Part shown: positions 34,682 to 44,015 of the stretch, piece after piece | Layout: the number at the start of each line of letters is the position of its first letter | Numbering within the stretch: the stretch's first letter is position 1 | NCBI RefSeq assembly: GCF_024723735.1 | Contig: NZ_JANQDU010000001.1 | Span: 1 to 64,000 of the forward strand | DNA: 64,000 bases | Direction: 5' to 3' | Source of the DNA: Frigidibacter sp. ROC022 | Lineage (GTDB): Bacteria; Pseudomonadota; Alphaproteobacteria; Rhodobacterales; Rhodobacteraceae | Position numbers and translations under genes: made by a program | Notes under the pieces: model-generated | What the model saw: the letters and a program-made list of their open reading frames with translations, nothing else | What the model was told of the DNA's origin: nothing | Databases searched by the model: none

Positions 34682-34860
34682 GCGCCGCATCCAATCGTCC
34701 CGCCGCGGCGGGGAAGGCGGTGTCAGGCGGGCGTTTTCGGCGAAATGGCCGCTTCAGAGGGTTTCATGTCGGCTAGGTTGTGGTTTACGTGCTAAAGTAA
34801 CGCTCTGGCGGCCCGGGCCCGCGCCGCGCCGGATGACGGCCGGAAAGGAAGAGTTCGTCC

Positions 34861-36090
34861 GTGACACTTACGTATGAGGTATCCATGAAGAAGCCAGCGC
34901 CGGCCACCCCGCCCGTCGCCCGCCAGCTGTCGCTTCAGGCCGTCATAGATGCCGTTCTGGAGCATGGGCCGATCAGCCGGGTGCAGCTGGCCAAGGTGAC
35001 CGGGCTTTCGAAACAGACCATGTCCGAGGTCGTCCGCGACCTTGAAAACGAAGGCTGGTTGCGGGTTGGCGGCCGGGGGACCGGCTCGGTCGGGCGGCGT
35101 GCCGTCATGTATGAATTCGACGAGGCGGCCTGCTATGTCGTCGGGGTCGATCTGGGCGGTTCGAGCCTGCGGGTGGCCATCGCCTCGATGAGCGGCAAGA
35201 TCGCGGTCGAGGCCGAGGAGGATACCGACCGCAGGGGCGGTCTCTTCGCCCTCGACCAGATCGCCGAGCTCGTGTCCCGGCTGATCCGCGAGACCGGCAT
35301 CGACCGCAGCCGGCTGCGGCGCGGGGTCATCGCGGTCTCGGGCTTTGTTCATCACGGCACCGGGGCGGTGCTGGCGGCCTCGAACATTCCCGGCATCGGC
35401 ACGATCAATTTCGCCGGGGAACTGGAAGCCCGCCTGGGCATCCCGCTGACCGTCGAGAACGCCGTGGACATGGCGACGCGCGGCGAACAGTGGCAGGGAA
35501 GCGCCCGGGGAATCGACAACTTCTGCTTTGTCGCGCATGGCGCCGGCATCGGCATGGGCGCCATCATCGGCGGCAAGCTGCTGAAGGGCCGCAAGGGGGC
35601 GGTGGGCGAGATCGCCTTTCTTCCGATTGGCGCCAACCCCTTTGATTCACGCAAGTTTTCTGCCGGAACGCTGGAAAGCGAGGTCGGCGCCGCGGCGATG
35701 GTCGAGAAATTCGAGTCATATGGAGGCTTCTCGGGAGCGAGCGTGCGCGACATCTTCGATGCGGCGCAGAAGGCCTATGATCCCGCCGTTGCGGTGGTCG
35801 CGGAGTCGGCGCGGATGGTGGCGCTGGCCATCGCCTCGGTCGTCGCGGTCCTGGACCCGGAGGTCGTCATCATGGGCGGGCAGATCGGTGTGCGGCCCGA
35901 GATGATCGACGCCGTGCGGCGCTATATCCCGCGCTGCACGCCGCTGGCGCCAGAGATCAATCCGACGGCGCTCGGTGCGCGTGCGCAGCTGGTCGGCGCC
36001 GTCTTCACCGCCTCGGAACTGGCCTATGAGGAGACTTTCGGCGTGTCGGCGGGAAATTCCGTGCGGCTGGCGCCCCGCAACGGCGCATAG
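34861..36090 (+). CDS. ROK family transcriptional regulator
   Basis: This protein of about 409 residues has an N-terminal winged helix (LSLQAVIDAVLEHGPISR, VTGLSKQTMSEVVRDLENEG) and a C-terminal ROK (repressor/ORF/kinase) domain with VVGVDLGGSSLRVAI as ATPase-like motif. HxGxG-type glycine motifs such as FVAHGAGIGMGAIIGG follow. No zinc-binding cysteine cluster is visible. It probably represses the flanking operons and responds to their substrate. A second start (ATG, 34885) has a nearer GAGGT site. Confidence 0.88.
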   Translation: MTLTYEVSMKKPAPATPPVARQLSLQAVIDAVLEHGPISRVQLAKVTGLSKQTMSEVVRDLENEGWLRVGGRGTGSVGRRAVMYEFDEAACYVVGVDLGGSSLRVAIASMSGKIAVEAEEDTDRRGGLFALDQIAELVSRLIRETGIDRSRLRRGVIAVSGFVHHGTGAVLAASNIPGIGTINFAGELEARLGIPLTVENAVDMATRGEQWQGSARGIDNFCFVAHGAGIGMGAIIGGKLLKGRKGAVGEIAFLPIGANPFDSRKFSAGTLESEVGAAAMVEKFESYGGFSGASVRDIFDAAQKAYDPAVAVVAESARMVALAIASVVAVLDPEVVIMGGQIGVRPEMIDAVRRYIPRCTPLAPEINPTALGARAQLVGAVFTASELAYEETFGVSAGNSVRLAPRNGA

Positions 36091-36192
36091 CGCCGATGGC
36101 GCAGCCGGGAATTTTGCCCATCCCCCGAACAAATGAACGCGGAAAGCCCCCGGAATCGCCCGGATTCCGGCTTTCCGGGCGGTCGTTCCAAT

Positions 36193-36217
36193 TTATTAGT
36201 CTGGGTTGTTGACAAAT
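36193..36217 (+). promoter_or_regulatory. Shared 25-bp motif, copy 2 (upstream of peptide ABC operon)
   Basis: This begins TTATTAGTCTGGGT and ends GACAAAT. It differs from the copy at 34657-34681 at only four positions. It lies 73 bp before the permease start. TTGACA within it could act as -35 and the flanks CCAATTTAT and ACAAATAGG are imperfect inverted repeats. It is the candidate operator for the ROK protein encoded just upstream. Confidence 0.65.
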
Positions 36218-36289
36218 AGGTGGCTTCACCTGATCCTCTTTCCAAGTCATCCGGCACAAGGACGTGGCACCGGATGACGGGGGGAGAGC

Positions 36290-37207
36290 ATGGAGAGATA
36301 CGCAGTCCGCCAATTTCTCTTGTCCGCCGCAGTTCTTGTGGTCGTGTCCGTCGTCGGATTCGTCCTGCTGCGGGCCTCCGGCGATCTGGCGCAGCGCATT
36401 GCCGGGTCGGAAGCGCTGGCCGCCGATGTCGAGAAGGTCCGCATCGCATACGGGCTCGACCGGCCGCTGCCGATCCAGTATCTCGACTGGGCGCTGAATG
36501 CGCTGCGCGGCGATCTCGGCCGCTCGCTCTTCTTCCCCGAGGATGTCAGCACGCTGATCGCCCGCCGGTTGCCGATCACCCTGGGCCTCGCCGCGCTCGG
36601 CCTCGGCACCGCGATCATCTTCGGCATCCTGCTCGGCACGATCTCGGCGCTGAAGCCCAACGGCCTGTTCGACAGGCTGGCACTGGGCGGCGCGGTGCTC
36701 GGTCAGGCGATGCCGCCCTTCTGGCTCGGCCTGCTGTTCATCATCTTCTTCGGTCTGCACCTTGGCTGGCTGCCGGTGTCGGGTTCCGAGACCTGGCGCC
36801 ATTTCGTGCTGCCGACCGCGGTCCTGGCCATCGCCACCATGCCCACCATCATGCGCCTGACCCGTTCGGGCATGATCGACGCCCTGCGCGCCGACTACGT
36901 CCGCACCGCCCGTGCCAAGGGGCTGTTCCCCTTCACGATCGTCTTCAAGCACGCCCTGCGCAACGCCCTGATCCCGGTCGTCGCCATCGCCGCCGTCCAG
37001 CTCGGCGCACTGATGGGCGGCTCGGTGGTGCTAGAGACCGTCTTCGGCGTGCAGGGCCTGGGCTATCTTGCCTGGGAATCGATCAACCGTGCCGACTACC
37101 CGGTCGTGCAGGCGATCGTCCTGGTGCTTGGCGGCATCTACTGCATCCTCACCTTCATCAGCGATCTTCTGCATGCCGCGCTTGACCCGCGGATGAGGGC
37201 GCAGTGA
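36290..37207 (+). CDS. Peptide-type ABC transporter permease, DppB-like
   Basis: This 305-residue inner-membrane protein has six helices and the permease EAA-loop (RTARAKGLFPFTIVFKHALRN) near residues 205-225. The N-terminal helix starts right after MERYAVRQF, and YGLDRPLPIQYLDW is a typical DppB opening. It begins the first of two Dpp/Opp-type transporters in the window, for peptides or other amides. The following permease overlaps by one base. The ROK regulator lies upstream. Confidence 0.88.
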   Translation: MERYAVRQFLLSAAVLVVVSVVGFVLLRASGDLAQRIAGSEALAADVEKVRIAYGLDRPLPIQYLDWALNALRGDLGRSLFFPEDVSTLIARRLPITLGLAALGLGTAIIFGILLGTISALKPNGLFDRLALGGAVLGQAMPPFWLGLLFIIFFGLHLGWLPVSGSETWRHFVLPTAVLAIATMPTIMRLTRSGMIDALRADYVRTARAKGLFPFTIVFKHALRNALIPVVAIAAVQLGALMGGSVVLETVFGVQGLGYLAWESINRADYPVVQAIVLVLGGIYCILTFISDLLHAALDPRMRAQ

Positions 37208-38121
37208 TGGCCGGCAAAGCGGAAACCGAAGCCTTGCCGCAACCCGATGCTGCCCCGGCGGCGGCGTCGGGCGGCCGCACGACGCTTCGGCGCTGGCTGT
37301 CGAACACCGGCATTACCATCGGCGGCGGCCTGTTCCTCCTGATCCTGTTCCTGACCATGATCGGCCCCTTCCTGGTGCCGCACAGCGCCTTCGACCAGAG
37401 CCTCGTCAGCCGGCTGCGCCCGCCGGTCTGGGCCGGGGGAACCGCCGAGCATCCGCTGGGCACCGACCATCTCGGGCGCGACTACCTGGCCCGGCTTCTG
37501 TGGGGCGGGCGGATCTCGCTGCTGATCGGCTTCAGCACCATCGCCGTGGCCGGCATCTTCGGCACCGTCATCGGCGTTCTGGCCGGCTATTTCGGCGGCA
37601 CGCTGGATTTCGCCGTCCGTTTCCTCATCATGGTCCGCCTGGCGCTGCCGGCGGTGCTCATCGCGCTGGCGGTCGCCTTCATCGCCGGGCCGTCGCTCAA
37701 GCTGCTGATCATCGTTCTGGGGCTGCTGCTCTGGGACCGCTTCGCGGTCATCGCACGGGCCACGACGATGCAACTCCGCAGCAGCGAGTTCGTGGTCGCC
37801 GCCCGCGCCACCGGGGCGTCGAACTTCACCATCCTGCGCCGCGACATCCTGCCGAACATCGTCAACCAGCTGATCGTCATCGCGACGGTCGAACTGGCCA
37901 ATGCGGTGCTCATCGCCGCGGCGCTGTCGTTCCTTGGGCTCGGGGTCCAGCCGCCGACGCCGGACTGGGGCCTGATGATCGCCGAGGGCAAGCAGTACCT
38001 GCTGTTCTCGCCCTATCTGATCACGCTGCCCGGCATCGCGATGATGGTGCTGGTGCTCTCGGTCAACCTGCTTGGCGACGGGATTCGCGACGTGACCGAT
38101 CCGGAGGCGAGGGGCCGATGA
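37207..38121 (+). CDS. Peptide-type ABC transporter permease, DppC-like
   Basis: This 304-residue second permease has a long cytoplasmic N-terminus, then LRPPVWAGG..HPLGTDHLGRD, a DppC hallmark, and the EAA loop VAARATGASNFTILRRDIL. The end LGDGIRDVTDPE is also typical. It forms a heterodimer with DppB. GTG at 37204 is an alternative start. It overlaps the upstream stop (TGATG) and the downstream ATPase start by 4 bp. Confidence 0.88.
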   Translation: MAGKAETEALPQPDAAPAAASGGRTTLRRWLSNTGITIGGGLFLLILFLTMIGPFLVPHSAFDQSLVSRLRPPVWAGGTAEHPLGTDHLGRDYLARLLWGGRISLLIGFSTIAVAGIFGTVIGVLAGYFGGTLDFAVRFLIMVRLALPAVLIALAVAFIAGPSLKLLIIVLGLLLWDRFAVIARATTMQLRSSEFVVAARATGASNFTILRRDILPNIVNQLIVIATVELANAVLIAAALSFLGLGVQPPTPDWGLMIAEGKQYLLFSPYLITLPGIAMMVLVLSVNLLGDGIRDVTDPEARGR

Positions 38122-39107
38122 GAACCGATGGCACAGTGCTGTCGATCGAGGGGCTGAAGGTCAGCCTGCCGCATCGCGAGGGCACCATTCATGCGGTGCG
38201 CGATGTCTCTTTCGACATCGGTCGTGGCGAGACCGTCTGTGTCGTGGGCGAAAGCGGCTGCGGCAAGTCCATGACCGCGATGGCGGTGCTCAACCTTCTG
38301 CCGCGCGGCGCACGGCGCGAGGCGCGCGGTCTGCACTGGCGCGACGAGGATATCCTCAAGGCCGGCGAGCGCCGGATGCGCGACCTGCGCGGCGACCGGA
38401 TCGGGATGATCTTCCAGGAACCGCTCACCGCATTGAACCCGTCGCTGCCGATCGGTGAACAGCTGATGGAGGTCTACCGCCGCCATCGCCCGCGGCAGAA
38501 GCGCGAAGCCCGCGCCCGCGCCATCGACATGCTGGGGCAGGTCGGGATTCCGAACCCGGAAGAGCGGCTCAGCCAGTTCCCCTATCAGCTCTCGGGCGGC
38601 CTGCGGCAGCGTGTGGTCATCGCCATGGCGCTGATGTGCGAGCCGGAACTGATCATCGCCGACGAGCCGACCACGGCGCTGGATGTCACCATCCAGGCGC
38701 AGATCCTGCGGCTGCTGATCGACCTCAAGGATCGCTTCGGTCTGGCGCTGATGCTGATCACCCATGATCTTGCCGTCGCCTCCCGGGTCGCTGACCGGAT
38801 CGTGGTCATGTATGCCGGCGAAGTGGTCGAGGAAGCGGCGACCGCCGAGTTCTTTGCCCGGCCCCTGCATCCCTATGCCCGCGGCCTGCTCGGCTGCCTG
38901 CCCTCGGCCCATGCCGGCCAGCGCGATGCGCCGCTTCAGGTCATTCCCGGCACCGTGCCGAGCCTGATCGGCGAGCTGACCGGCTGCGCCTTCCGGGACA
39001 GGTGCGCCCTGGCCGAACCGGCCTGCCGCGCCAGGATCCCGCTGACCGATCTCGGCGGCCACAAGGTCCGCTGCATCAGGGCCGATGCAGAGGAGGGGGC
39101 GTCATGA
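38118..39107 (+). CDS. Peptide-type ABC transporter ATPase, DppD-like
   Basis: This 329-residue ATPase has Walker A GESGCGKSMTAM near residue 42, signature LSGGLRQRVVIAMAL near 160 and Walker B IIADEPT. The C-terminal oligopeptide-binding domain contains CAFRDRCALAEPACRAR, the four-cysteine pattern that in some family members binds an Fe-S cluster. It powers import with the next ATPase. It is coupled by ATGA overlaps at both ends. Confidence 0.9.
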   Translation: MRTDGTVLSIEGLKVSLPHREGTIHAVRDVSFDIGRGETVCVVGESGCGKSMTAMAVLNLLPRGARREARGLHWRDEDILKAGERRMRDLRGDRIGMIFQEPLTALNPSLPIGEQLMEVYRRHRPRQKREARARAIDMLGQVGIPNPEERLSQFPYQLSGGLRQRVVIAMALMCEPELIIADEPTTALDVTIQAQILRLLIDLKDRFGLALMLITHDLAVASRVADRIVVMYAGEVVEEAATAEFFARPLHPYARGLLGCLPSAHAGQRDAPLQVIPGTVPSLIGELTGCAFRDRCALAEPACRARIPLTDLGGHKVRCIRADAEEGAS

Positions 39108-39949
39108 CCGGCCGCCGCGAGGTTCTGCGCGCCGACGCCGTCGGCAAGACCTACCGGGTCTCGGCCGGCAAGTTCGGCCGCCGCCGCACCGTGGAGGCCG
39201 TGCGCAATGTCTCGATCTCGCTTGGCGAGAGCGAAATCCTCGGCCTGATCGGCGAGAGCGGTTGCGGCAAGTCCACCCTGTCGCGCCTGCTGCTCGGGCT
39301 GGAGCCGCCGACGCGCGGCGAGGTCTTCCTCGATGGCGCGCCGATCTCGGGGCTGGGTCGCAAGGGCATCGCCCGGGTCCTGCAACCGGTGTTCCAGGAC
39401 CCCTATTCCTCGTTGAACCCGCGCGAGACGGTGGGCGAGGCCGTGCGCCGGCCGCTTCAGGTGCACGGGCTTGGCAACCGATCCGAGATGGAAGAGAAGG
39501 TTGCCGCCACCGTCGATGCCGTCGGCCTGCCGCGCCGGGTGCTGAGCAGCTTTCCGAACCAGCTGTCCGGCGGCCAGCGTCAGCGCGTTGCCATTGCCCG
39601 GGCCCTGGTGCTGGAGCCGCGCATCCTGATCTGCGACGAGCCGACATCGGCGCTGGACGTTTCGGTTCAGGCGCAGATCCTGAACCTGCTGCGCGAACTG
39701 CGCGAGCGGATGAAGGTTTCTCTCATCCTGATCAGCCACAACCTGCAGGTCGTGCAGTTCCTCGCCGACCGGGTTGCCGTCATGTATTTCGGCGACATCG
39801 TCGAGGAGGGCGATGCCGCCACCGTCCTGGCCGCGCCGCAGCATGCCTATACCCGCAGACTACTTGCCTCGGCGCTCGATGTGGCGCCGGGCGCGGGGAT
39901 CCCGCTGCTTGCATCCACCGAAGAGGGAAGCCCCGACACGAAGCCATGA
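39104..39949 (+). CDS. Peptide-type ABC transporter ATPase, DppF-like
   Basis: This 281-residue ATPase has Walker A GESGCGKSTLSR near residue 48, signature LSGGQRQRVAIARAL near 150 and Walker B ICDEPTSALD. The C-terminus is short compared with DppD and lacks the cysteine-rich domain, as is usual for DppF. It forms the second ATPase of this transporter. The solute-binding protein gene follows after 103 bp that carry no clear terminator. Confidence 0.9.
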   Translation: MTGRREVLRADAVGKTYRVSAGKFGRRRTVEAVRNVSISLGESEILGLIGESGCGKSTLSRLLLGLEPPTRGEVFLDGAPISGLGRKGIARVLQPVFQDPYSSLNPRETVGEAVRRPLQVHGLGNRSEMEEKVAATVDAVGLPRRVLSSFPNQLSGGQRQRVAIARALVLEPRILICDEPTSALDVSVQAQILNLLRELRERMKVSLILISHNLQVVQFLADRVAVMYFGDIVEEGDAATVLAAPQHAYTRRLLASALDVAPGAGIPLLASTEEGSPDTKP

Positions 39950-40052
39950 ACAGGTTCAACCCAAGGAGTCTCACGTCCGACGAATTACCCCGGCCGAACG
40001 GAAAAAAGCACGGATTCCGGCGGCGTAAATATCGAGAAAGGAGCCTTGTGCG

Positions 40053-41585
40053 ATGAAGAGTAAATTTCTTCTGGCGGCCGTCGCCGCCCTGGGACTGGTC
40101 AGCGCCGGCGCGGTGCCGAGCTATGCCGACAAGTCCGACGACACCCTGCATATCGTGTGGAGGGAGTCGGTCCCCAACGTCGATCCCTACTTCAACCAGT
40201 TGCGTTCCGGCTTCATCATGGCCGGGCTGGTGATGGACACGCTGGTGTTCAAGCACCCGGACACGGGTGAATTCGAGCCGCTGCTTGCCACCAGCTGGGA
40301 ATGGCTCGACGACAACCATCTGCGTTTCAAGCTGCGCGAGGGCGTGACCTTCCACAACGGCGAGAAGTTCGACGCCGATGACGTGGCCTATACGCTGAAC
40401 TTCGTCGCCGACCCCGAGAGCAAGATCCTCATTCCCAATCTCGGCTTCCTCAAATCCGCCAGCAAGGTCGATGAATACACCGTCGATGTCGAACTGAACT
40501 CGGCCTTCCCGGCCGCGCTCGACTACTTCTCCAGCGTTCTGCCGATGTATCCGAACGAATACCATTCGGAAGTCGGGCCCGAGGGGATGGGCAAGAACAT
40601 GGTCGGCACCGGCCCCTACAAGATGACGCTCATCGACGGGGTCAGCCACTATGTGATGGAGCGCAACGAAGGCTATTTCGACAGCCCGAAAGGCCCGGCG
40701 AAGATCGGCACCATCGATGTCCGCGTCGTCAATGACGAATCCACCGAGCTTGTCGAACTGATCTCGGGCAAGGCCGACTGGATCTGGAAATACAACGCCG
40801 ACCAGGTCGAGCAGCTCAACGCCCAGCCGAACATCACCGCCAACCTGTCGGAATCGATGCGCATCGGCTTCCTCAACTTCAACATCATCGGCAAGGCCGG
40901 CGAGGATCCGAAGGACAACCCGATTGCCAATGTGAAGGTGCGTCAGGCCCTCGCCCATGCCATCAACAAGGCCGATCTGGTCGAGTATCTCGTCGGCGGC
41001 GACGCCCGCGTGATCGACACGCCCTGTTTCCCGGACCAGTTCGGCTGCGACGTGGATGCCGCGGTGAAATATGACTACGATCCAGAAAAGGCGAAGGCGC
41101 TTCTGGCCGAGGCCGGCTATCCGGATGGCTTCAAGACCAAGGTCATCGGTGCGCGGAATGCCCAGTGGGTCGCGGCGGTGCAGGCGGATCTCCAGAAGGT
41201 CGGCATCGACGCGGAAGCGACGGTGATGCAGGGGGCCACGCTGGTCGATCTCTTCGGCCAGGGCGAAGTGCCGATCGGCTACTGGGACTGGGGCTCCTAC
41301 TCGATCATGGACGCGGCGGCGATCCTGCCCGCCTTCTTCGGCGGCGTGTCCTCGTCCGACCGCGTCGGTGACGCCGAGGTTGCCGACCTGGTCGACAGGG
41401 CCGGCAAGGAGATCGACGTCGAGGCCCGCAAGGCGCTCTACTCGGAAGCGATCCGTCTGATCACCGAACGTGCGCTCACGGTGCCGATCCACAGCTTCGT
41501 CACACCCTATGCCTATCGCTCGGATCTCGAGTTCACGGCCTATCCCGACGAGCAGCCCCGATTCTACTGGGCCAGCTGGAAGTAA
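40053..41585 (+). CDS. Peptide-type ABC transporter solute-binding protein
   Basis: This 510-residue periplasmic protein has a signal peptide (MKSKFLLAAVAALGLVSAGA, cleavage near PSYA-D) and the SBP_bac_5 fold. DTLVFKHPDTGEFEPLLATS and FKLREGVTFHNGEKFDADDV near residues 63-115 are diagnostic. It gathers the substrate for the DppBCDF set. AAAGGAG precedes the ATG. A strong terminator closes this operon. The ligand could be a peptide, an N-acyl amino acid or another polar amide. Confidence 0.92.
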   Translation: MKSKFLLAAVAALGLVSAGAVPSYADKSDDTLHIVWRESVPNVDPYFNQLRSGFIMAGLVMDTLVFKHPDTGEFEPLLATSWEWLDDNHLRFKLREGVTFHNGEKFDADDVAYTLNFVADPESKILIPNLGFLKSASKVDEYTVDVELNSAFPAALDYFSSVLPMYPNEYHSEVGPEGMGKNMVGTGPYKMTLIDGVSHYVMERNEGYFDSPKGPAKIGTIDVRVVNDESTELVELISGKADWIWKYNADQVEQLNAQPNITANLSESMRIGFLNFNIIGKAGEDPKDNPIANVKVRQALAHAINKADLVEYLVGGDARVIDTPCFPDQFGCDVDAAVKYDYDPEKAKALLAEAGYPDGFKTKVIGARNAQWVAAVQADLQKVGIDAEATVMQGATLVDLFGQGEVPIGYWDWGSYSIMDAAAILPAFFGGVSSSDRVGDAEVADLVDRAGKEIDVEARKALYSEAIRLITERALTVPIHSFVTPYAYRSDLEFTAYPDEQPRFYWASWK

Positions 41586-41631
41586 CACGCCCGCAGCCGG
41601 CTGCCTCCTCAGGCCGGCTGCCACCTTCGGT

Positions 41632-41661
41632 CCCGCCCCGGGAACCCGGGGCGGGCTTTTT
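41632..41661 (+). terminator. Rho-independent terminator
   Basis: CCCGCCCCGGG and CCCGGGGCGGG form an 11-bp stem with a 2-base loop, followed by CTTTTT. This is the clearest intrinsic terminator in the window and ends the solute-binding protein transcript. A second, weaker hairpin (GCAGCCGGC..GCCGGCTGC) lies just upstream. Confidence 0.9.
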
Positions 41662-41683
41662 CACCCAGCCGACGACAAGTGCC

Positions 41684-43987
41684 ATGACATCAGCAGATTT
41701 CCCGCGCGAGACGATCCGGGTTTCCGGCCTGAAGGACGACGTCGAGATCGTCATAGACCGTTGGGGCGTTCCCCATATCTATGCCGCCGATGCCGCCGAC
41801 GCCTATCTGGCCCAGGGCTTCGCGGTGGCGCGCGATCGTCTCTGGCAGATCGATCTCTGGCGCAAGCGCGGGCTCGGCAGGCTTTCCGAGGATTTCGGCG
41901 CCGCCTATGTCGAGGCCGACCGCGCCGCACGGCTGCTGCTCTATCGCGGCGACATGGATGCCGAATGGGCGAGCTATGGCGCGGAGGCCCGCCAGGCGGC
42001 GGAGGCCTTCACCCGCGGCATCAATGCCTTCATCGCCTTCCTCGACCTGCGCCCCGAGAAAATGCCCCTCGAATTCATCCGGACCGGCACCCGGCCGGCC
42101 CGCTGGCAGGCCGAGGATTGCGTGCGCATCCGCAGCCATGGCCCGCTGTTCAATTTCGACCGCGAACTGGCGCGTGCCGATGTGGTGTCCCGTTTCGGCC
42201 TTGAAGGCGAGGCCGCGCGCCGCCGCCCCGAACCGGACTGGACCATCAACCTGCCCCGGGGCGTCGCGGCCGAGCCGGTCCCGCCCGAGGTGAAGCGCAC
42301 CTTCGTGCTCGGCACCAACCAGCCGGCCTTTCCCGCATCCGGGGACGGCCCGGCGCCGGTCGATGGCGGCAGCAACAACTGGGCGGTTGCGGGCTCGCGC
42401 ACCGGGACCGGCCGCCCGATCCTGGCCAGCGATCCGCATCGGCTGCTGTTCCTGCCCTCGCTGCGCTATGTCTCGCATCTGAACGCACCCGGTCTCGATG
42501 TCATCGGCGCCGGAGAACCGGCGGTTCCCGGCATCGCCGTCGGTCACAACCCGACCAGCGCCTTCTGCTTCACCATCCATCCCGCCGACCAGTCGGACCT
42601 CTATGTCTACGAACTCGACCCCGACGACCCGCGACGCTATCGCCACGGCACCGGCTGGGAGAGGATGCAGAGCATCCGCGAGACCGTGCAGGTCCGCGAC
42701 GGCGCCCCGGAAGAGATCGAACTGCTCTTCACCCGCCACGGGCCGGTGCTCCATCTCGACCCCGCCCGCCAGCGTGCCTATGCGCTCCGCTCGATCTGGT
42801 CCGAGCCCGGCTCGGCGCCCTATCTGTGTTCTCTGCGATACATGCGCGTCGAAAGCTGGGCGGAGTTCGTCGAGGCACGGTCGCACTGGAAGTCGCCGAC
42901 GATGAACCATGTCTACGCCGACACCCATGGCGATATCGGCTGGATCATGTCCGGCCATATCCCGGTAAGGCCGAACTGGGACGGGCTGTTGCCGGTGCCC
43001 GGCGACGGCAGCCATGAATGGGCCGGCTTCGCCCCGTCGGATGCGCAGCCGCGCAGCCACAACCCGGCGCAGGGCTGGGTCGCCACCGCCAACGAGATGA
43101 ACCTGCCCGAGGATTTCGACAACGCCATGCACAAGTTCGGTTTCGAATGGTGCGACCCGTCGCGCTACCGGGTGATCGCCGAGGTGCTGGACGCCCAGCC
43201 GAAACACGCCCTGTCCGACAGTGTCGCGCTGCAGACCAGTTTCGTCTCCGATCCGGCCCGCCGCCTGGTCCGGCTGCTTGCCGATGTCGTCACCGACGAT
43301 CCGGTCGCCGGCCGTGCCATCGCGCTGCTGTCCGGCTGGGACGGCGACTGCACGGCCGATTCGGCCCCGGCGCTGCTGTTCGAGATCTGGTTCCGCAAGC
43401 ATCTGATCGAAGCCGTCAGCGAGGCCCTGATGCCCGGCGCCTTCGCTCATTTCGATCCGGGCAGCATCGCCCATTTCGACACGCTCCAGATCGTCGATCT
43501 GCTGACCGCGCCCGATACCCGGTTCGGCGCCACCCCGGTTGCGGTCCGCGACACGCTGATCGTGCGCACCCTGGTCGATGCCTGGGCGGAAGCCGTTGAC
43601 CGAGCCGGCGACGATCCGGCCCGCTGGCGTTGGGGCGATCTGCACCACGCCCGCTTCACCCATCCCCTGTCCGGGATGCTGGGCGACGCGACGCTCGACA
43701 CCCGCCGGGTGCCCAAGGGCGGCTCGGGCCTGACGCCGAATGCCGCCGATTATGATCCGGCCGATTTCCGGATGACCGTCGGCGCCTCGTTCCGCATGGT
43801 TCTGGATGTCGGCGACTGGGACAAGGCGCTGTTCATCAACGCGCCCGGCCAGTCCGGCGATCCGCTCAGCCGGCATTACGACGATCATCTCGATGCCTGG
43901 CAGAACGAAAGCTACTTCCCGCTGCTGTTCAGCCGCGAGTCGGTCGAGGCCGCGGCAAGCCGGCGACTGCTGCTGGTTCCGGCCTGA
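41684..43987 (+). CDS. Penicillin acylase family protein (Ntn-hydrolase)
   Basis: This 767-residue enzyme belongs to the penicillin acylase/AHL acylase family, which cleaves amide bonds after self-processing at an internal Ser. The nucleophile is Ser230 in VDGGSNNWAV, and the upstream chain has DRWGVPHIYA typical of the alpha subunit. HNPTSAFCFTIHPADQSDLY lies in the beta chain. No signal peptide is present, though most family members are periplasmic, so it may act on imported substrate. Its 5' end follows the ABC operon terminator by 23 bp. Confidence 0.9.
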   Translation: MTSADFPRETIRVSGLKDDVEIVIDRWGVPHIYAADAADAYLAQGFAVARDRLWQIDLWRKRGLGRLSEDFGAAYVEADRAARLLLYRGDMDAEWASYGAEARQAAEAFTRGINAFIAFLDLRPEKMPLEFIRTGTRPARWQAEDCVRIRSHGPLFNFDRELARADVVSRFGLEGEAARRRPEPDWTINLPRGVAAEPVPPEVKRTFVLGTNQPAFPASGDGPAPVDGGSNNWAVAGSRTGTGRPILASDPHRLLFLPSLRYVSHLNAPGLDVIGAGEPAVPGIAVGHNPTSAFCFTIHPADQSDLYVYELDPDDPRRYRHGTGWERMQSIRETVQVRDGAPEEIELLFTRHGPVLHLDPARQRAYALRSIWSEPGSAPYLCSLRYMRVESWAEFVEARSHWKSPTMNHVYADTHGDIGWIMSGHIPVRPNWDGLLPVPGDGSHEWAGFAPSDAQPRSHNPAQGWVATANEMNLPEDFDNAMHKFGFEWCDPSRYRVIAEVLDAQPKHALSDSVALQTSFVSDPARRLVRLLADVVTDDPVAGRAIALLSGWDGDCTADSAPALLFEIWFRKHLIEAVSEALMPGAFAHFDPGSIAHFDTLQIVDLLTAPDTRFGATPVAVRDTLIVRTLVDAWAEAVDRAGDDPARWRWGDLHHARFTHPLSGMLGDATLDTRRVPKGGSGLTPNAADYDPADFRMTVGASFRMVLDVGDWDKALFINAPGQSGDPLSRHYDDHLDAWQNESYFPLLFSRESVEAAASRRLLLVPA

Positions 43988-44015
43988 GCGGAGCGGCGCG
44001 ACCGGGCAGGGCCGT

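Noticed and set aside
41690-43888. Minus-strand open frame of 732 codons opposite the penicillin acylase gene
   Set aside because: It mirrors the acylase gene, which has its catalytic motif and expected length. The antisense composition is shadow-like.
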